Shown here: positions 41,300 to 49,852 of the stretch, one piece after another | Numbering within the stretch: position 1 is the first letter of the stretch | How the letters are laid out: each line of letters starts with the position of its first letter | Assembly (NCBI GenBank): GCA_017469785.1 | Contig: JAFUFU010000045.1 | Location: 146,284-210,283 of the forward strand | Direction: 5' to 3' | Length of the DNA stretch: 64,000 nucleotides | Origin: Treponema sp. | GTDB taxonomy: Bacteria > Spirochaetota > Spirochaetia > Treponematales > Treponemataceae | Made by a program: the position numbers and the translations under genes | The notes under the pieces: model-generated | The model's database searches: none | Seen by the model: only the letters and a program-made list of their open reading frames with translations | What the model was told of the DNA's origin: nothing

Positions 41300-42358
41300 A
41301 TGAAGAAAAAAAGCGTCATTCGCAGAATGGTCACCATTATTGGAGTTATCATCGCAGCCCTTTTTGTTGCTTTGATTGAATTAAGCGTTAAAGTTGTCAA
41401 TGATTCATCGCGGGTTACCGCCGATGCTGATATGGATGCTCTTGCCTCCTCTTATGCAACTTATGTCGAAACATGGCTTGAAGAAAACCTTAATCTCCTT
41501 GATTTTTATACAAAATCAGACGTGGTTTACAATTTCGGAAGCTATGAGGAAATCGGAGAATGGCTTGCCACAACTCCGAGCCGCCGCTCCCCGGAAATCG
41601 ACTACGTGCTTTTCATTACCGCTGAGGGAAATACCTTCTATGACTCCGGCAAAAGGGGCAACAACTCAGACAGGGCATATTACAAAGCCATCATGAACGG
41701 AGCTGATTTTTACATCACTGACCCCACGGTGGCAAAAGCGACCGGCAAGGTTTCAACAATGCTCGTGCGCCCGGCCTTTGACATGAGCGGCCGCAAAGTC
41801 GGAATGTTCGTAGCGGTCAAAACAATCGATAAAATCCAGGAGAAAATCAATTCATTTACCCTGGGGGAAAGCGGCTACGCATTCATGGTTTCAGGCGACG
41901 GCACGGCAATGTGCCATCCGGATTCTTCCATCCAAATGAAAAACTTCCTGAAAGAATCCCTTCAGGGGCATGAGGATATGAATCAGGTCGCAAGTACGAT
42001 GCTGGCCGGAAATACCGGCAATGCCGTCATCAACAGCTTCGTTAAGAGCGATGAAAAAGACTGTATTTTCTACCACCCCATCGGAAAGACGAATTGGTCT
42101 GTGGCAATCGCAATTCCCTTGGAGCAGCTGGACGCTTCGGCAAACAGAATCCGCAGCATCCTGCTTTGGAGCAACGTTGCAATCGCCGTGGTCGTTCTTT
42201 TTGTGATTATTCTTTTCATGATTGTGGCTTTCAGACCGCTCAAAATCGTGGTTGAGAGCATCATCGGAATCGCCAGCGGAAACGCCGACCTTACCAAGCG
42301 AATCGAAGTCAAAAACAATGATGAAATCGGTTCCGTGGGCCTGGGATTCAACCAGTGA
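41300..42358 (+). pseudogene. methyl-accepting chemotaxis protein, 3'-truncated
   Basis: The 352 residues hold a complete sensor half: membrane helix (about 12-32), a double-Cache-type periplasmic domain (about 40-275), the second helix (about 288-308) and a HAMP domain ending EIGSVGLGFNQ. There the frame stops, and the whole cytoplasmic methylation and signalling domain is missing and not found elsewhere in the window. The stop codon lies at the junction with AT-rich foreign DNA (42348 onward). The product may reach the membrane but cannot signal to CheA. Confidence 0.85.
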
Positions 42359-43298
42359 TAACTGCTTCAAATAATTTCGTAATTTCCAAGAGCCTACGAA
42401 CTGCCTGGAAGCACTCATCAAATATCGGATACATTTCATTTTCCCTGAAAATTGTTGATGTCAATTCAAACGACTGAACATCAATTCTTATAAAGAAAGA
42501 TTTTGCTTTTGGCTTCTTTAAAACCTTAATTTCCGTAAATCCATACTTGTGTAATAAGTTTTCTAAAATTTCCATGTCGGATGTTTTAACTCCCAGAGCG
42601 GGAATAGTTAAATCAACATTTCCAAAATTGGTTTTATGCGAGATATAGAAATCTTTTATAGTGGTTCTAAAATGTGGCCAATACCCATTTGATGTATCTG
42701 CCTTTGTCGCTAAATCTAGTTCAGGATATTTCTGCTTTTGATATTCAACGTATTTATTAAAGAAAGCATTGGCATCCGCATTGAACTCTGTATTACTTTG
42801 ATGCTTTGCTTTGTCTATTGCTTGTTCCAACTGCTGAATTCTTATTTCGTTTATTGAAGACGGATTCTTTTTAAAATAATCTAGGCATTCTTCATAAAAA
42901 ACATGATGAGCATATTTCTTTGCTTCCTCATTGTTTTCATAGTACTTTTCAGGGCAGACTATAAAAATTCTAAAATCAGCATACTCGTTATTTTTTATTC
43001 CCTTTTTGCCACGAATCGAATAACGATTACACTGTTCTTCCATAGCAATTGCATTGATTTTATCTTCAATCAGCAATGCAATTCTTTGATTACCAACCTT
43101 CAATAAAACAGTAATATCAGATTCACCATCTGAATCAGCTTTTGAAAGAATGACATTCTCTACAACAAAGCTACCGTAATTCAAATCTGTTTTTTCTAAG
43201 AACAGTTTTACAAAGTTTTCATCTGTAGCAAAGGCAGACAAAAACAATGTGTCCATATCTCTTTCAGTTACAGAGCAATAATCAACTTTTGCACACAT
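42348..43298 (-). CDS. PD-(D/E)XK nuclease-superfamily protein
   Basis: The 316-residue protein shows a restriction-nuclease-type core: SDITVLLKVGNQRIALLIEDK with Asp61, Glu78 and Lys80, and a following QCNRY helix, as in PD-DEXK families. It probably cuts or binds DNA in a defence role. It is read together with the gene upstream (43302-43874), three bases apart. Its stop codon lies in the first bases of the chemoreceptor side of the junction, so its last residues may differ from the parent gene. The region is visibly richer in AT than its surroundings. Confidence 0.7.
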   Translation of the reverse strand: MCAKVDYCSVTERDMDTLFLSAFATDENFVKLFLEKTDLNYGSFVVENVILSKADSDGESDITVLLKVGNQRIALLIEDKINAIAMEEQCNRYSIRGKKGIKNNEYADFRIFIVCPEKYYENNEEAKKYAHHVFYEECLDYFKKNPSSINEIRIQQLEQAIDKAKHQSNTEFNADANAFFNKYVEYQKQKYPELDLATKADTSNGYWPHFRTTIKDFYISHKTNFGNVDLTIPALGVKTSDMEILENLLHKYGFTEIKVLKKPKAKSFFIRIDVQSFELTSTIFRENEMYPIFDECFQAVRRLLEITKLFEAVITG

Positions 43299-43301
43299 TT
43301 A

Positions 43302-43874
43302 TTAGCTATCCTTAAACTTTTCTTCTATTTCTTTGAGAATAACGTTTGCATTATCACAAAATACTTCCCATGATTCTTGGCCATCTCGAACTAATTCTAA
43401 CTCATTGTCTAATTCATCAAAAAGCTTATCCTTTCCAAGCATTGGCAATAGGGCATCATAAAAAAGAGTTCTATTAGGCGACCTTTCACCCTGAATAAGT
43501 TCCGATGCTGTTTCAATAAAATCCATTACATCACGATGAATTGAAGTTTCTTCTAATAGGCCATATTTAACTTTGAGTTTTTCTATACCCTTGTTAAGAA
43601 CGAAATCATTGTCATTGACTTCCCATTCACCACCAAGAGCAAAACTATATATCTTGGTTAAATCATAAAGAGAATACTCTATCGTTTTCTTTACCTTTTC
43701 TTCTGTGCTTTCAGGTTTCTCTTCAAATCCATAAGGTATTTCAGGCTCATTATTACTATTATTGATTTCTTTATTTAGCCTAAGCAATGCTTCAATAACC
43801 GACTCTGTTTTTTCAGTTAGCCATGCAGACATATCTTGAGTACCAAACTGAGCCGAATAAACTTTATTTTCCAT
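43302..43874 (-). CDS. unknown protein of the restriction-like island
   Basis: The 190-residue protein is acidic and mostly helical, with a middle segment EEKVKKTIEYSLYDLTKIYSF and a C-terminus rich in Glu. No known domain is recognised. It lies between the nuclease gene and methyltransferase remnants, so it may be a subunit of the same restriction system. ATG 43874 is chosen as the start because a GGTGG-type site precedes it; ATG 43886 is in frame. Confidence 0.55.
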   Translation of the reverse strand: MENKVYSAQFGTQDMSAWLTEKTESVIEALLRLNKEINNSNNEPEIPYGFEEKPESTEEKVKKTIEYSLYDLTKIYSFALGGEWEVNDNDFVLNKGIEKLKVKYGLLEETSIHRDVMDFIETASELIQGERSPNRTLFYDALLPMLGKDKLFDELDNELELVRDGQESWEVFCDNANVILKEIEEKFKDS

Positions 43875-43894
43875 ATTTCCACCCATAGATAAAT

Positions 43895-44326
43895 TTATTT
43901 TTCAATCGGTAAATCCCGACCATAATAATTTTCAGGTTCTCTTACTTCCAGAATATCCAGACATTTTGTATCAGCATATTTCGAGATTCTTTGATAGTAA
44001 TCATGTTTGATTTTTATATCGTTTAATTCTTCTCTGCGAGCCTTAGACATCTCAAGAAATTCAGTCTCACGCTCTAGTCCTAAGAATCTACGGCCTAGTA
44101 CTGTAGATGCAATGCCCGTTGTAGAGCTTCCAGAAAATGGATCTAGAATCCAATCATTTTCTTTTGTAGATGCAAGAATAATTCTAGACAACAACGGTAG
44201 AGGTTTTTGAGTAGGATGCTTCCCGCATGACTTTTCCCATTTTGCAATTGCGGGAAGAGTCCATACATCGCGCATCTGGGTACCGCCATTAATTGACTTC
44301 ATCAAGTAATTGGCTTTTTCCACCAA
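43895..44326 (-). pseudogene. C-terminal remnant of a beta-class DNA methyltransferase
   Basis: The frame encodes the back half of an N4/N6 DNA methyltransferase: KSINGGTQMRDVWTLPAI, GKHPTQKPL, and the SAM-binding motif DPFSGSSTTGIAS. The catalytic DPPY motif, which precedes these in beta-class enzymes, is absent, and an in-frame stop closes the frame just upstream of 44326. The sequence recalls the DpnA-type second methyltransferase of DpnII systems. The fragment cannot methylate DNA. Confidence 0.85.
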
Positions 44327-44354
44327 CCCATTTTATAAACGGCTTTGCCAACAT
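44289..44354 (-). pseudogene. N-terminal remnant of a Dam/D12-class DNA methyltransferase
   Basis: From ATG 44354 the frame reads 21 residues that include KPFIKWVGGKSQLLDE, the first motif of Dam-type (D12 class) adenine methyltransferases, then stops. The tail of a different methyltransferase follows directly in another frame. A TACAAT box lies eight bases before ATG, so even the original start signal is kept. Confidence 0.8.
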
Positions 44355-44665
44355 ATTAAGACATTGTACTCGATTTTAACAAAATTTTCCACAGTATTCT
44401 CAATATCATCTATACAAATGCTACACATCCCAAAAACTTTAAGTAAAATCCCCGCATTGACCGTTTGTCATTTTAGCAACCGACTAACGACTTTAAGTAA
44501 AAGTTTAAGTAAATGTTGTTTTGTGTTAGATTCCAGACAGTCCAGAACAGAGCAAAAACCTTGAAATTCCGCGAATTTTGGGGTAAATTTAGCAATATCT
44601 GGCGGAAAAAACGCTATTTGTACTCAAACAAGTCCAATCTAATCTAGTGCTAGTTGCCAACATGA
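44355..44665. other. AT-rich island gap with AGTAAA repeats
   Basis: No gene is seen. The words AACTTTAAGTAAAA (44435-44448) and GACTTTAAGTAAAA plus GTTTAAGTAAATGTTG (44489-44518) recur here. A related tract, 46192-46223, lies on the other side of the AlbA gene. A short C/A-rich stretch precedes the AlbA stop codon. Confidence 0.5.
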
Positions 44666-46045
44666 CTATTTCAATCTGAATACAGAAGTTGGAGATTTTG
44701 GACTTCCATCCCTAACTATTTTTCCATCTTCAATAAGGGGATTGATTATGTCTTCGAGAAATCGGCTTCTGCTTTTATAAGAAGTTACGGCCTGTAATTC
44801 TTTTGTGGATTTTGGACTTTCCTTTAACAGTTCTAGTATTTTTTCTGTATCAGATTTCTCTACAAAGGAATCTTCTGCCTGATACAATTTATCAAAGAGT
44901 CTTAAATCAAGGAAGCCTGGATAAATCATGACACATGGCTGTTTTTCTTCTGGTGAATCCTTATAACTTTCAATCATCGTCTGAAAACCAGTTCCTCCAC
45001 GCTCCATCAAATTTGCAACATCAAGACAAGCTGCTATTATTGTATTTCTTCGAATTGAAGGAATAGCTCCCTGCGGATATTCATTATAATCTTTTGGTAA
45101 AAGCCATGAACCTGGTGAAACTATGTCTATTCTGTCAGAATAAATATCAACATCAATCTGCGTTCCGTAAATTGAATAGTCGCGGTGAGCAATAGCATTT
45201 ACCATAGCTTCACGGATTGCTTCTTTTGGATATGAACGGATTTCTTCTCTACCACCATCGGGAGTCTTTTTCCAGCCTGTTTTAGTATTCCGTTCAATAA
45301 ATTGCAATGCGAGTTTTAGACCTTTTGATAAGGGGCCTTTTATTTTCTCACTATCAAGAACAGTCCCGGTTTTATCCGTTCCACGCCACAAACGGCAACA
45401 AATCAAAGAATCTTCACCTGAATAATCATCCTTGAACATCATCAATCCAGATTTTGCAAAGCCGTCTTTTGAGATTATTTCTTCATTTTGAAGTTCCTTT
45501 ACAGTTGGTGCGGATTTATCGTTTCTAAATTCCTTGCATAAATCAATATAATCAGACCAGTTATCTTCTGAATAGATGAAATCCGTTGTTTCATTATCAA
45601 CACCGAATTTTCGTTTTGAAAGAGAAATAATATCTTCCGGTGTTGCAGGGGTAGAATTACCGTCTCCTCGTATATAAACATTTTCATTAAAGTCGCCTTC
45701 ACGATATCTGACAATGGAATCAGCGGAAAAGACTTTGACGGCAAGAACAAATTTTTCAGCATTATCATCAACGCTTCTCATTCCATATGTTATTTTTGCA
45801 TGAGGAAAAATGTGACGGTCATTTATCACGGAGATAAGATTTTTTGTCTTGTCTATTTCTTCTATCGAAAGGCCAAATGCATCCCGATTATCAGATACTC
45901 CAACAAAGATATATCCACCTTCACCATTTGCATAGGCCACAATTGTTTTTGCCCATTTTAATGGCTCATTTGGATTCAATATTGCCTTGAATTCATACTT
46001 TGTGTCTTCTGTCAGGATATCTGAATATAGTTCGTTAATTTTCAT
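44666..46045 (-). CDS. AlbA-domain ATP-binding transcriptional regulator-like protein
   Basis: The 459-residue protein has an N-terminal Schlafen/AlbA_2 domain (YEFKAILNPNEPLKWAKTIVAYANGEGGYIFVGV, a stretch from about residue 17). It is followed by a GHKL-type ATP-binding region (REAMVNAIAHRDYS near 275-288) with DRIDIVSPGS and MERGGTGF, and a C-terminal winged helix (about 395-455). Proteins of this build are often called RecG-like or divergent AAA-4 regulators and appear in defence islands. An array of six operator-like repeats overlaps its promoter, suggesting autoregulation through the winged helix. Confidence 0.8.
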   Translation of the reverse strand: MKINELYSDILTEDTKYEFKAILNPNEPLKWAKTIVAYANGEGGYIFVGVSDNRDAFGLSIEEIDKTKNLISVINDRHIFPHAKITYGMRSVDDNAEKFVLAVKVFSADSIVRYREGDFNENVYIRGDGNSTPATPEDIISLSKRKFGVDNETTDFIYSEDNWSDYIDLCKEFRNDKSAPTVKELQNEEIISKDGFAKSGLMMFKDDYSGEDSLICCRLWRGTDKTGTVLDSEKIKGPLSKGLKLALQFIERNTKTGWKKTPDGGREEIRSYPKEAIREAMVNAIAHRDYSIYGTQIDVDIYSDRIDIVSPGSWLLPKDYNEYPQGAIPSIRRNTIIAACLDVANLMERGGTGFQTMIESYKDSPEEKQPCVMIYPGFLDLRLFDKLYQAEDSFVEKSDTEKILELLKESPKSTKELQAVTSYKSRSRFLEDIINPLIEDGKIVRDGSPKSPTSVFRLK

Positions 46046-46065
46046 AATCAGGCCTCTTTATTTGC

Positions 46066-46136
46066 ATTATAGCAAACATTGCCGAACATTGCCAATACAT
46101 TGCCCGACATTGCCGGAACATTACCATAACATTGCC
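46066..46136 (-). promoter_or_regulatory. promoter with a helically phased operator array
   Basis: On minus, TATAAT lies at 46066-46071. Directly upstream are six direct repeats of GGCAATGT (one has GGTAATGT), at 46076-46083, 46086-46093, 46097-46104, 46107-46114, 46118-46125 and 46129-46136. The intervals are 10, 11, 10, 11 and 11 bases, about one helical turn each. The second repeat covers the -35 position. Cooperative binding of one regulator on one face of the helix is inferred. Confidence 0.8.
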
Positions 46137-46368
46137 AGAAATATTAATTCAAGTTGAATGAATAGGCCGCAGGCCAAAAACCTACGGCCTACGAACTTAA
46201 AGTAAGGAGTTTAGGTAAAAGTTGAATTTCAGTGAATTCAGGTGGATTTAATTGATTTGCTTTTTTTAAAATCTAGTGTTATATTGTAGGTGTCTTAGGG
46301 CAGAATACCACTATTTTTGACCTTATTTGTCCATTGAGGTTCAGTAAGCTTCAGGTTAAAACAAAAAA

Positions 46369-46411
46369 CCACTCATTTCTGAGTGGTCTGTTATAGCTGG
46401 GGTAGGACTCG
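46369..46411 (-). repeat. duplicate of the tRNA-fMet 3' end with terminator
   Basis: The 18 bases 46394-46411 equal the 3' end of the tRNA gene (46592-46609). A hairpin CCACTCA/TGAGTGG with T run on minus follows, as after the real tRNA. The 5' part of a tRNA is missing. It may be an old attachment site or a decayed tandem tRNA copy. Confidence 0.7.
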
Positions 46412-46556
46412 CCGTTACAGTCGCACACATCGTGTGTGCTCCTTTCACGGCGGCTGCATTCACTAAAACCGCATCCGTGCGGTTTTGCCTGCGCCACTGC
46501 TCGGCACGTTCATTTCGCTTCGAGTCCATACTTGCTGAATAAAAAATTTTGTTTAC

Positions 46557-46585
46557 AAAAAAAAATCCACTCGCTGTGAGTGGAT
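46557..46585 (-). terminator. terminator of the tRNA gene
   Basis: On minus, TCCACTC pairs with GAGTGGA (46566-46584), followed by a run of nine T. Confidence 0.75.
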
Positions 46586-46591
46586 TAACTT

Positions 46592-46664
46592 TAGCTGGGG
46601 TAGGACTCGAACCTACGGCCTCCGGGTTATGAGCCCGACGAGCTGCCAACTGCTCTACCCAGCG
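46592..46664 (-). tRNA. initiator tRNA-Met (anticodon CAT)
   Basis: The 73-base gene folds as a cloverleaf: D stem GAGC/GCTC, anticodon loop CTCATAA on a stem with three consecutive G-C pairs, T arm GTAGG-TTCGAGT-CCTAC. The first acceptor pair is a C1/U72 mismatch. A 1-72 mismatch and the three G-C pairs mark an initiator tRNA. CCA is not encoded. It is transcribed alone and ends at the hairpin 46557-46585. Confidence 0.9.
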
Positions 46665-46682
46665 TCGTAATGTTCGAGTATT

Positions 46683-47363
46683 CTACTCGGTGGTTTCGTT
46701 TTTGTCAATAGCTGAGAGATAAAAAATTCTAGATTCTACGGCCGCAAAGAGAATTGCTATTATAGCCAGCCAGTGGTAGGCCGATGAAAAGCTTACGAAG
46801 AAATTGTAGATTCCGTGGAGGATTACTGCGTAAATAAAGGGCATGATGTTTTTTTTGTGGCGGCGAAAATTCCAGATGTAAAGACCGCTCAGGGCAGCGC
46901 AGAAGACGTGAATTGCTTGAGCCGAGAAAATACGTTTCAAAAGCAGCTGAACGACGATTTCCTTGCCGCCTTGGCCTTGAATTTCCTGAAACTTCTTGAT
47001 GACATAAATGACCGACTCAAATCCTCCGACAGTAAGGCCGTAGAGAATCACGCAACAAAAAAAAGCCGAGAGAATTTGCTTTTTTTGCGGGATGAGGCAG
47101 AGAAAGAGCATTTTCATGGCTTCTTCGATAAGCCCCTTGAATAAGATTGCCGTTATCATGACCGCGATGAAGGTGTATGCGGTGAAAATAGGCAGTTCGA
47201 GGACATAATACTGAATCAGTGATGTGGGAATTACGGTGAGGAGCGCGAGAAGCCCTGAAAGGAGGCAATAACGGATTTTGAGATTTTTATTGAGGATGAC
47301 TGCAAGGGCAAAAAAAAGCAAGGCGGGAATGAATGAAATTCCTAAAAGAGCGTATAAATTCAT
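46683..47363 (-). CDS. PrsW-type intramembrane metalloprotease-like protein
   Basis: The 226-residue protein has about seven membrane segments and the conserved motifs EEAMK, HVFCAALSG and HGIYNF of the PrsW/CPBP-like intramembrane protease group. PrsW of Bacillus cleaves an anti-sigma factor; the substrate here is unknown. ATG 47363 follows TAGAAT (47370-47375 region) by seven bases, so it is a leaderless candidate. The GTG start nine codons upstream lies before that box. It is divergent from aroK with overlapping promoter regions. Confidence 0.75.
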   Translation of the reverse strand: MNLYALLGISFIPALLFFALAVILNKNLKIRYCLLSGLLALLTVIPTSLIQYYVLELPIFTAYTFIAVMITAILFKGLIEEAMKMLFLCLIPQKKQILSAFFCCVILYGLTVGGFESVIYVIKKFQEIQGQGGKEIVVQLLLKRIFSAQAIHVFCAALSGLYIWNFRRHKKNIMPFIYAVILHGIYNFFVSFSSAYHWLAIIAILFAAVESRIFYLSAIDKNETTE

Positions 47364-47410
47364 GTCAGGTATTCTATCATTTTTTTCCACGAAAAACTAT
47401 AATCTTTCGT

Positions 47411-47980
47411 ATGAGTTCAATTATTCTTTTGGGAATCAAGCATTGCGGGAAATCCACGCAGGGAAAGTTGCTTGCAAGGCATTTCAAGTGCCCGTTTTTT
47501 GATACTGATGATGAGGTCACTTCCCTTGCTGGAAAATCTCCCCGCCAGATTTATACAGATTCAGGCAAGGAGGCGTTTCTGGAAGCTGAGCAGAAAGCCT
47601 GTGAAAATCTTGTTGAAAAACTCGCTTCAGAAGAAATGGCGGTGATTGCCACAGGCGGCGGCATCTGTAACAATCCTGAGGCCCTTGAAGTCCTGCACGG
47701 GCTTGGAAAATTTGTCTTTCTCAATGCAGACGAAAAAACTGCCGCCAATCGCATTGTCTGGGAGATAAAATACGATTCAGACGGGAGTATGAAAAATTTG
47801 CCTGCTTACATCGCCAGCAAAAATCCAAAAAACGTGAGCGATGTCCGCTCGATTTTCCATGATTTTTACGAAGAGCGCCAAAAGATTTATAAAGGCTTGT
47901 GCGACCTTGAGGTAAAACTTGAGCACAGCGCGTCAAAATCTGAAAATATGGAGCGAATACTAAGTGCGCTAGCGCTTTAA
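47411..47980 (+). CDS. aroK: shikimate kinase
   Basis: The 189-residue kinase phosphorylates shikimate in aromatic amino-acid synthesis. It has Walker A GIKHCGKST (8-16), the shikimate-binding DTDD (near 31-34) and GGG (near 80). TATAAT (47398-47403) ends seven bases before ATG, with no Shine-Dalgarno site, so the mRNA is probably leaderless. An in-frame extension upstream has no support. Confidence 0.88.
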   Translation: MSSIILLGIKHCGKSTQGKLLARHFKCPFFDTDDEVTSLAGKSPRQIYTDSGKEAFLEAEQKACENLVEKLASEEMAVIATGGGICNNPEALEVLHGLGKFVFLNADEKTAANRIVWEIKYDSDGSMKNLPAYIASKNPKNVSDVRSIFHDFYEERQKIYKGLCDLEVKLEHSASKSENMERILSALAL

Positions 47981-47985
47981 GCGCG

Positions 47986-49728
47986 CTAAGCTTCCATTTT
48001 TGCCAATTTATGTTCCAGTTCAACAATCCGCGAGTGGATGTAGTGGTCTACGGCAAATTTTTCAAGCATACCCTGTGGTTCATTTGAATCGTTGGTTACG
48101 CAGATTGCCTCGGTGTCGTAGTCGCTGAAAAGCTGGTATGCTTCCGGCAGTGAGAGTTCTGGCTGGCAGGTGACCCGGGGTTTCTCCATGATGTCCATTG
48201 CGAGCAGGAATTCTCCCATTTCGCCGATTTGCATTGCTTCCTTAAGGTGCTCAATTGAAATCTGGCCGACGAGTTTGCCTTTGTTGGCTCCTTCGTTTCC
48301 CCTCACTTCATAGTTTGTGTTTTCATGGTGGGTGAAGTTTGAGATTATGCTTCCCACAGTGTCTGTGTCGTTTACGATTGTGTATGATTCAGCGCGGCAG
48401 ATTACATGCCCTTTGATTGAGATGTCGCGGACTTGTGCCGTTTTCATCAAATCCTCTGCGGTGATGTTCAAGCCCACTTCACCGGCCTTGCTGACCCCAT
48501 ATTTTACGCAGATTGGTCCGAGAATCTGGACGATGAATGTGGTCGCCGTTATGATGAGCATGATTTGTGGCCCGATTGAGTCCGAGAAATCGTTTCCAGC
48601 GGCAATGCTCAAGCCGATTGCGACACCTGCCTGACTGAGGAGACAATACGGAAGATATTTTCTGACACTTTCAGAAGCTCCGGTAAGCCTTGCTCCAAGC
48701 CGGCTTCCGATTGTTTTTCCGATTGTGCGGCCGCTCACATAGAGAAGGGCGATGACGGCGATAAAAGGCGTCATAATCCAGATGTTGAGTTTTGCGCCTA
48801 CCGTTACGAAAAAAAGCACATAAATCGGCGGAGTAAATTTTTCAACCAGCTTGAACATGGCATTGGTTTTCGGGTGGGCGAAATTTGTCATGAAAAAACC
48901 GATGAACATTGAGGCGAGAATATTGTCCAGTCCAAGAGAATTGCACAGGCCCGTGCAGAGAAAGAGGGTTCCAAGAGAGAAGCCCAGAACACGGCCATCG
49001 TTGTTCATGATATTTTTGAGAATCAGATTGAGAAAAAAACCAAAGGCAAGTCCTAAGATTACCGAGCCGAAAATGTCGTAGGCAATGGCTCCAAGCTGGG
49101 CGAGGAAGGAAACTGAGTGTCCTCCAAGCAGGGGAGCTGAGATTGTGGCTGCAATCGCGTAGAGAATCAAAGCCACCGCGTCGTCCATGGCAACGATTCC
49201 GAGAATTGTCGTGGTGAGAGGACCCTTAGTACGATATTCTTTGAGAACATCTGTGGTGGCTGCAGGCGCTGTTGCGGCACAGATTGCTCCGAGAATCAAG
49301 CCGAATGAAAGGGAATGTGCGACTGATTTTGTGAAAAGATAGGTCACGCTTCCTGTAAGGACTCCGACCACGAAAAATGGCGTAATGGACTCGCCAATCA
49401 AGATACCCACGAACTGCTTTCCGTATTTTTTAATCACGTCAATCTTAAGCTCTGCTCCGACCAAAAAACCGATTAAAGAAAGCGAAGCCGTTGAAATCGG
49501 GTTCAAGGCTGCCACAGTGTCTTTTCCCAGCAGGACGAAGCCCGAAACTCCTATGATAATTCCAATGACAATGTAGCCGACGACCTGAGGAATCCTTAGT
49601 TTTTGAAAAATGCGACCACCGAAGGAGCCGAAAAACATCATGATTCCGACTAAAAGCATAAGTTCTGAGCCGTTGAGGGACATAAAATGGAGCGCCTGCG
49701 GCAAAATCTGAGACAAGGGATTTTCCAT
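47986..49728 (-). CDS. CPA2-type cation/proton antiporter with C-terminal regulatory domain
   Basis: The 580-residue protein has about 12 membrane helices (residues 18-400) with antiporter features, such as GYIVIGIIIG and a TxxxxD-like AMDDAVALILYA segment near residue 190. A C-terminal soluble region (about 430-560) resembles paired CBS-type regulatory repeats (DIMEKPRVTCQPELSLPEAY). It would exchange Na+ or K+ for protons. It converges with aroK, five bases apart. Confidence 0.78.
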   Translation of the reverse strand: MENPLSQILPQALHFMSLNGSELMLLVGIMMFFGSFGGRIFQKLRIPQVVGYIVIGIIIGVSGFVLLGKDTVAALNPISTASLSLIGFLVGAELKIDVIKKYGKQFVGILIGESITPFFVVGVLTGSVTYLFTKSVAHSLSFGLILGAICAATAPAATTDVLKEYRTKGPLTTTILGIVAMDDAVALILYAIAATISAPLLGGHSVSFLAQLGAIAYDIFGSVILGLAFGFFLNLILKNIMNNDGRVLGFSLGTLFLCTGLCNSLGLDNILASMFIGFFMTNFAHPKTNAMFKLVEKFTPPIYVLFFVTVGAKLNIWIMTPFIAVIALLYVSGRTIGKTIGSRLGARLTGASESVRKYLPYCLLSQAGVAIGLSIAAGNDFSDSIGPQIMLIITATTFIVQILGPICVKYGVSKAGEVGLNITAEDLMKTAQVRDISIKGHVICRAESYTIVNDTDTVGSIISNFTHHENTNYEVRGNEGANKGKLVGQISIEHLKEAMQIGEMGEFLLAMDIMEKPRVTCQPELSLPEAYQLFSDYDTEAICVTNDSNEPQGMLEKFAVDHYIHSRIVELEHKLAKMEA

Positions 49729-49807
49729 AAGACCTACAGTATAGCGATTTTTAATGCTATTGGGAATCGAGCCGGGCCGAACGGATTAAAATGATTAGTC
49801 ATATCGC

Positions 49808-49836
49808 TTGATGTGTTACCGAATATTTCGTAATAT
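49808..49836 (+). promoter_or_regulatory. promoter of the VTC-domain gene
   Basis: TTGATG (49808-49813), 17 bases, TAATAT (49831-49836). The predicted leader is about ten bases and has no Shine-Dalgarno site. Confidence 0.6.
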
Positions 49837-49852
49837 ATCAGCATAAATTTCT

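Larger units (their letters stand above)
46137..46591. other. intergenic region with hairpins and tRNA-end duplicate
   Basis: It holds TAGGCCG/CGGCCTA (46163-46191), an AGTAAA-type tract (46192-46223), the duplicated terminator and tRNA 3' end (46369-46411), CACACATCGTGTGTG (46425-46439 region), and AAACCGCATCCGTGCGGTTT (46470-46490 region). No protein gene is supported; an open frame across the tRNA is spurious. Confidence 0.6.

Noticed and set aside
44310-44564. An 84-codon plus-strand frame
   Set aside because: It overlaps the Dam-like remnant on the other strand and has no ribosome site or recognisable product.
42348-46411. Complete integrative element with attachment sites at both ends
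   Set aside because: The tRNA-end duplicate lies only on one side; nothing similar is present at the chemoreceptor junction and there is no integrase.
46356-46649. A 97-codon open frame on minus across the tRNA gene
   Set aside because: It reads through the tRNA and hairpin repeats, giving the usual spurious peptide of translated tRNA genes.
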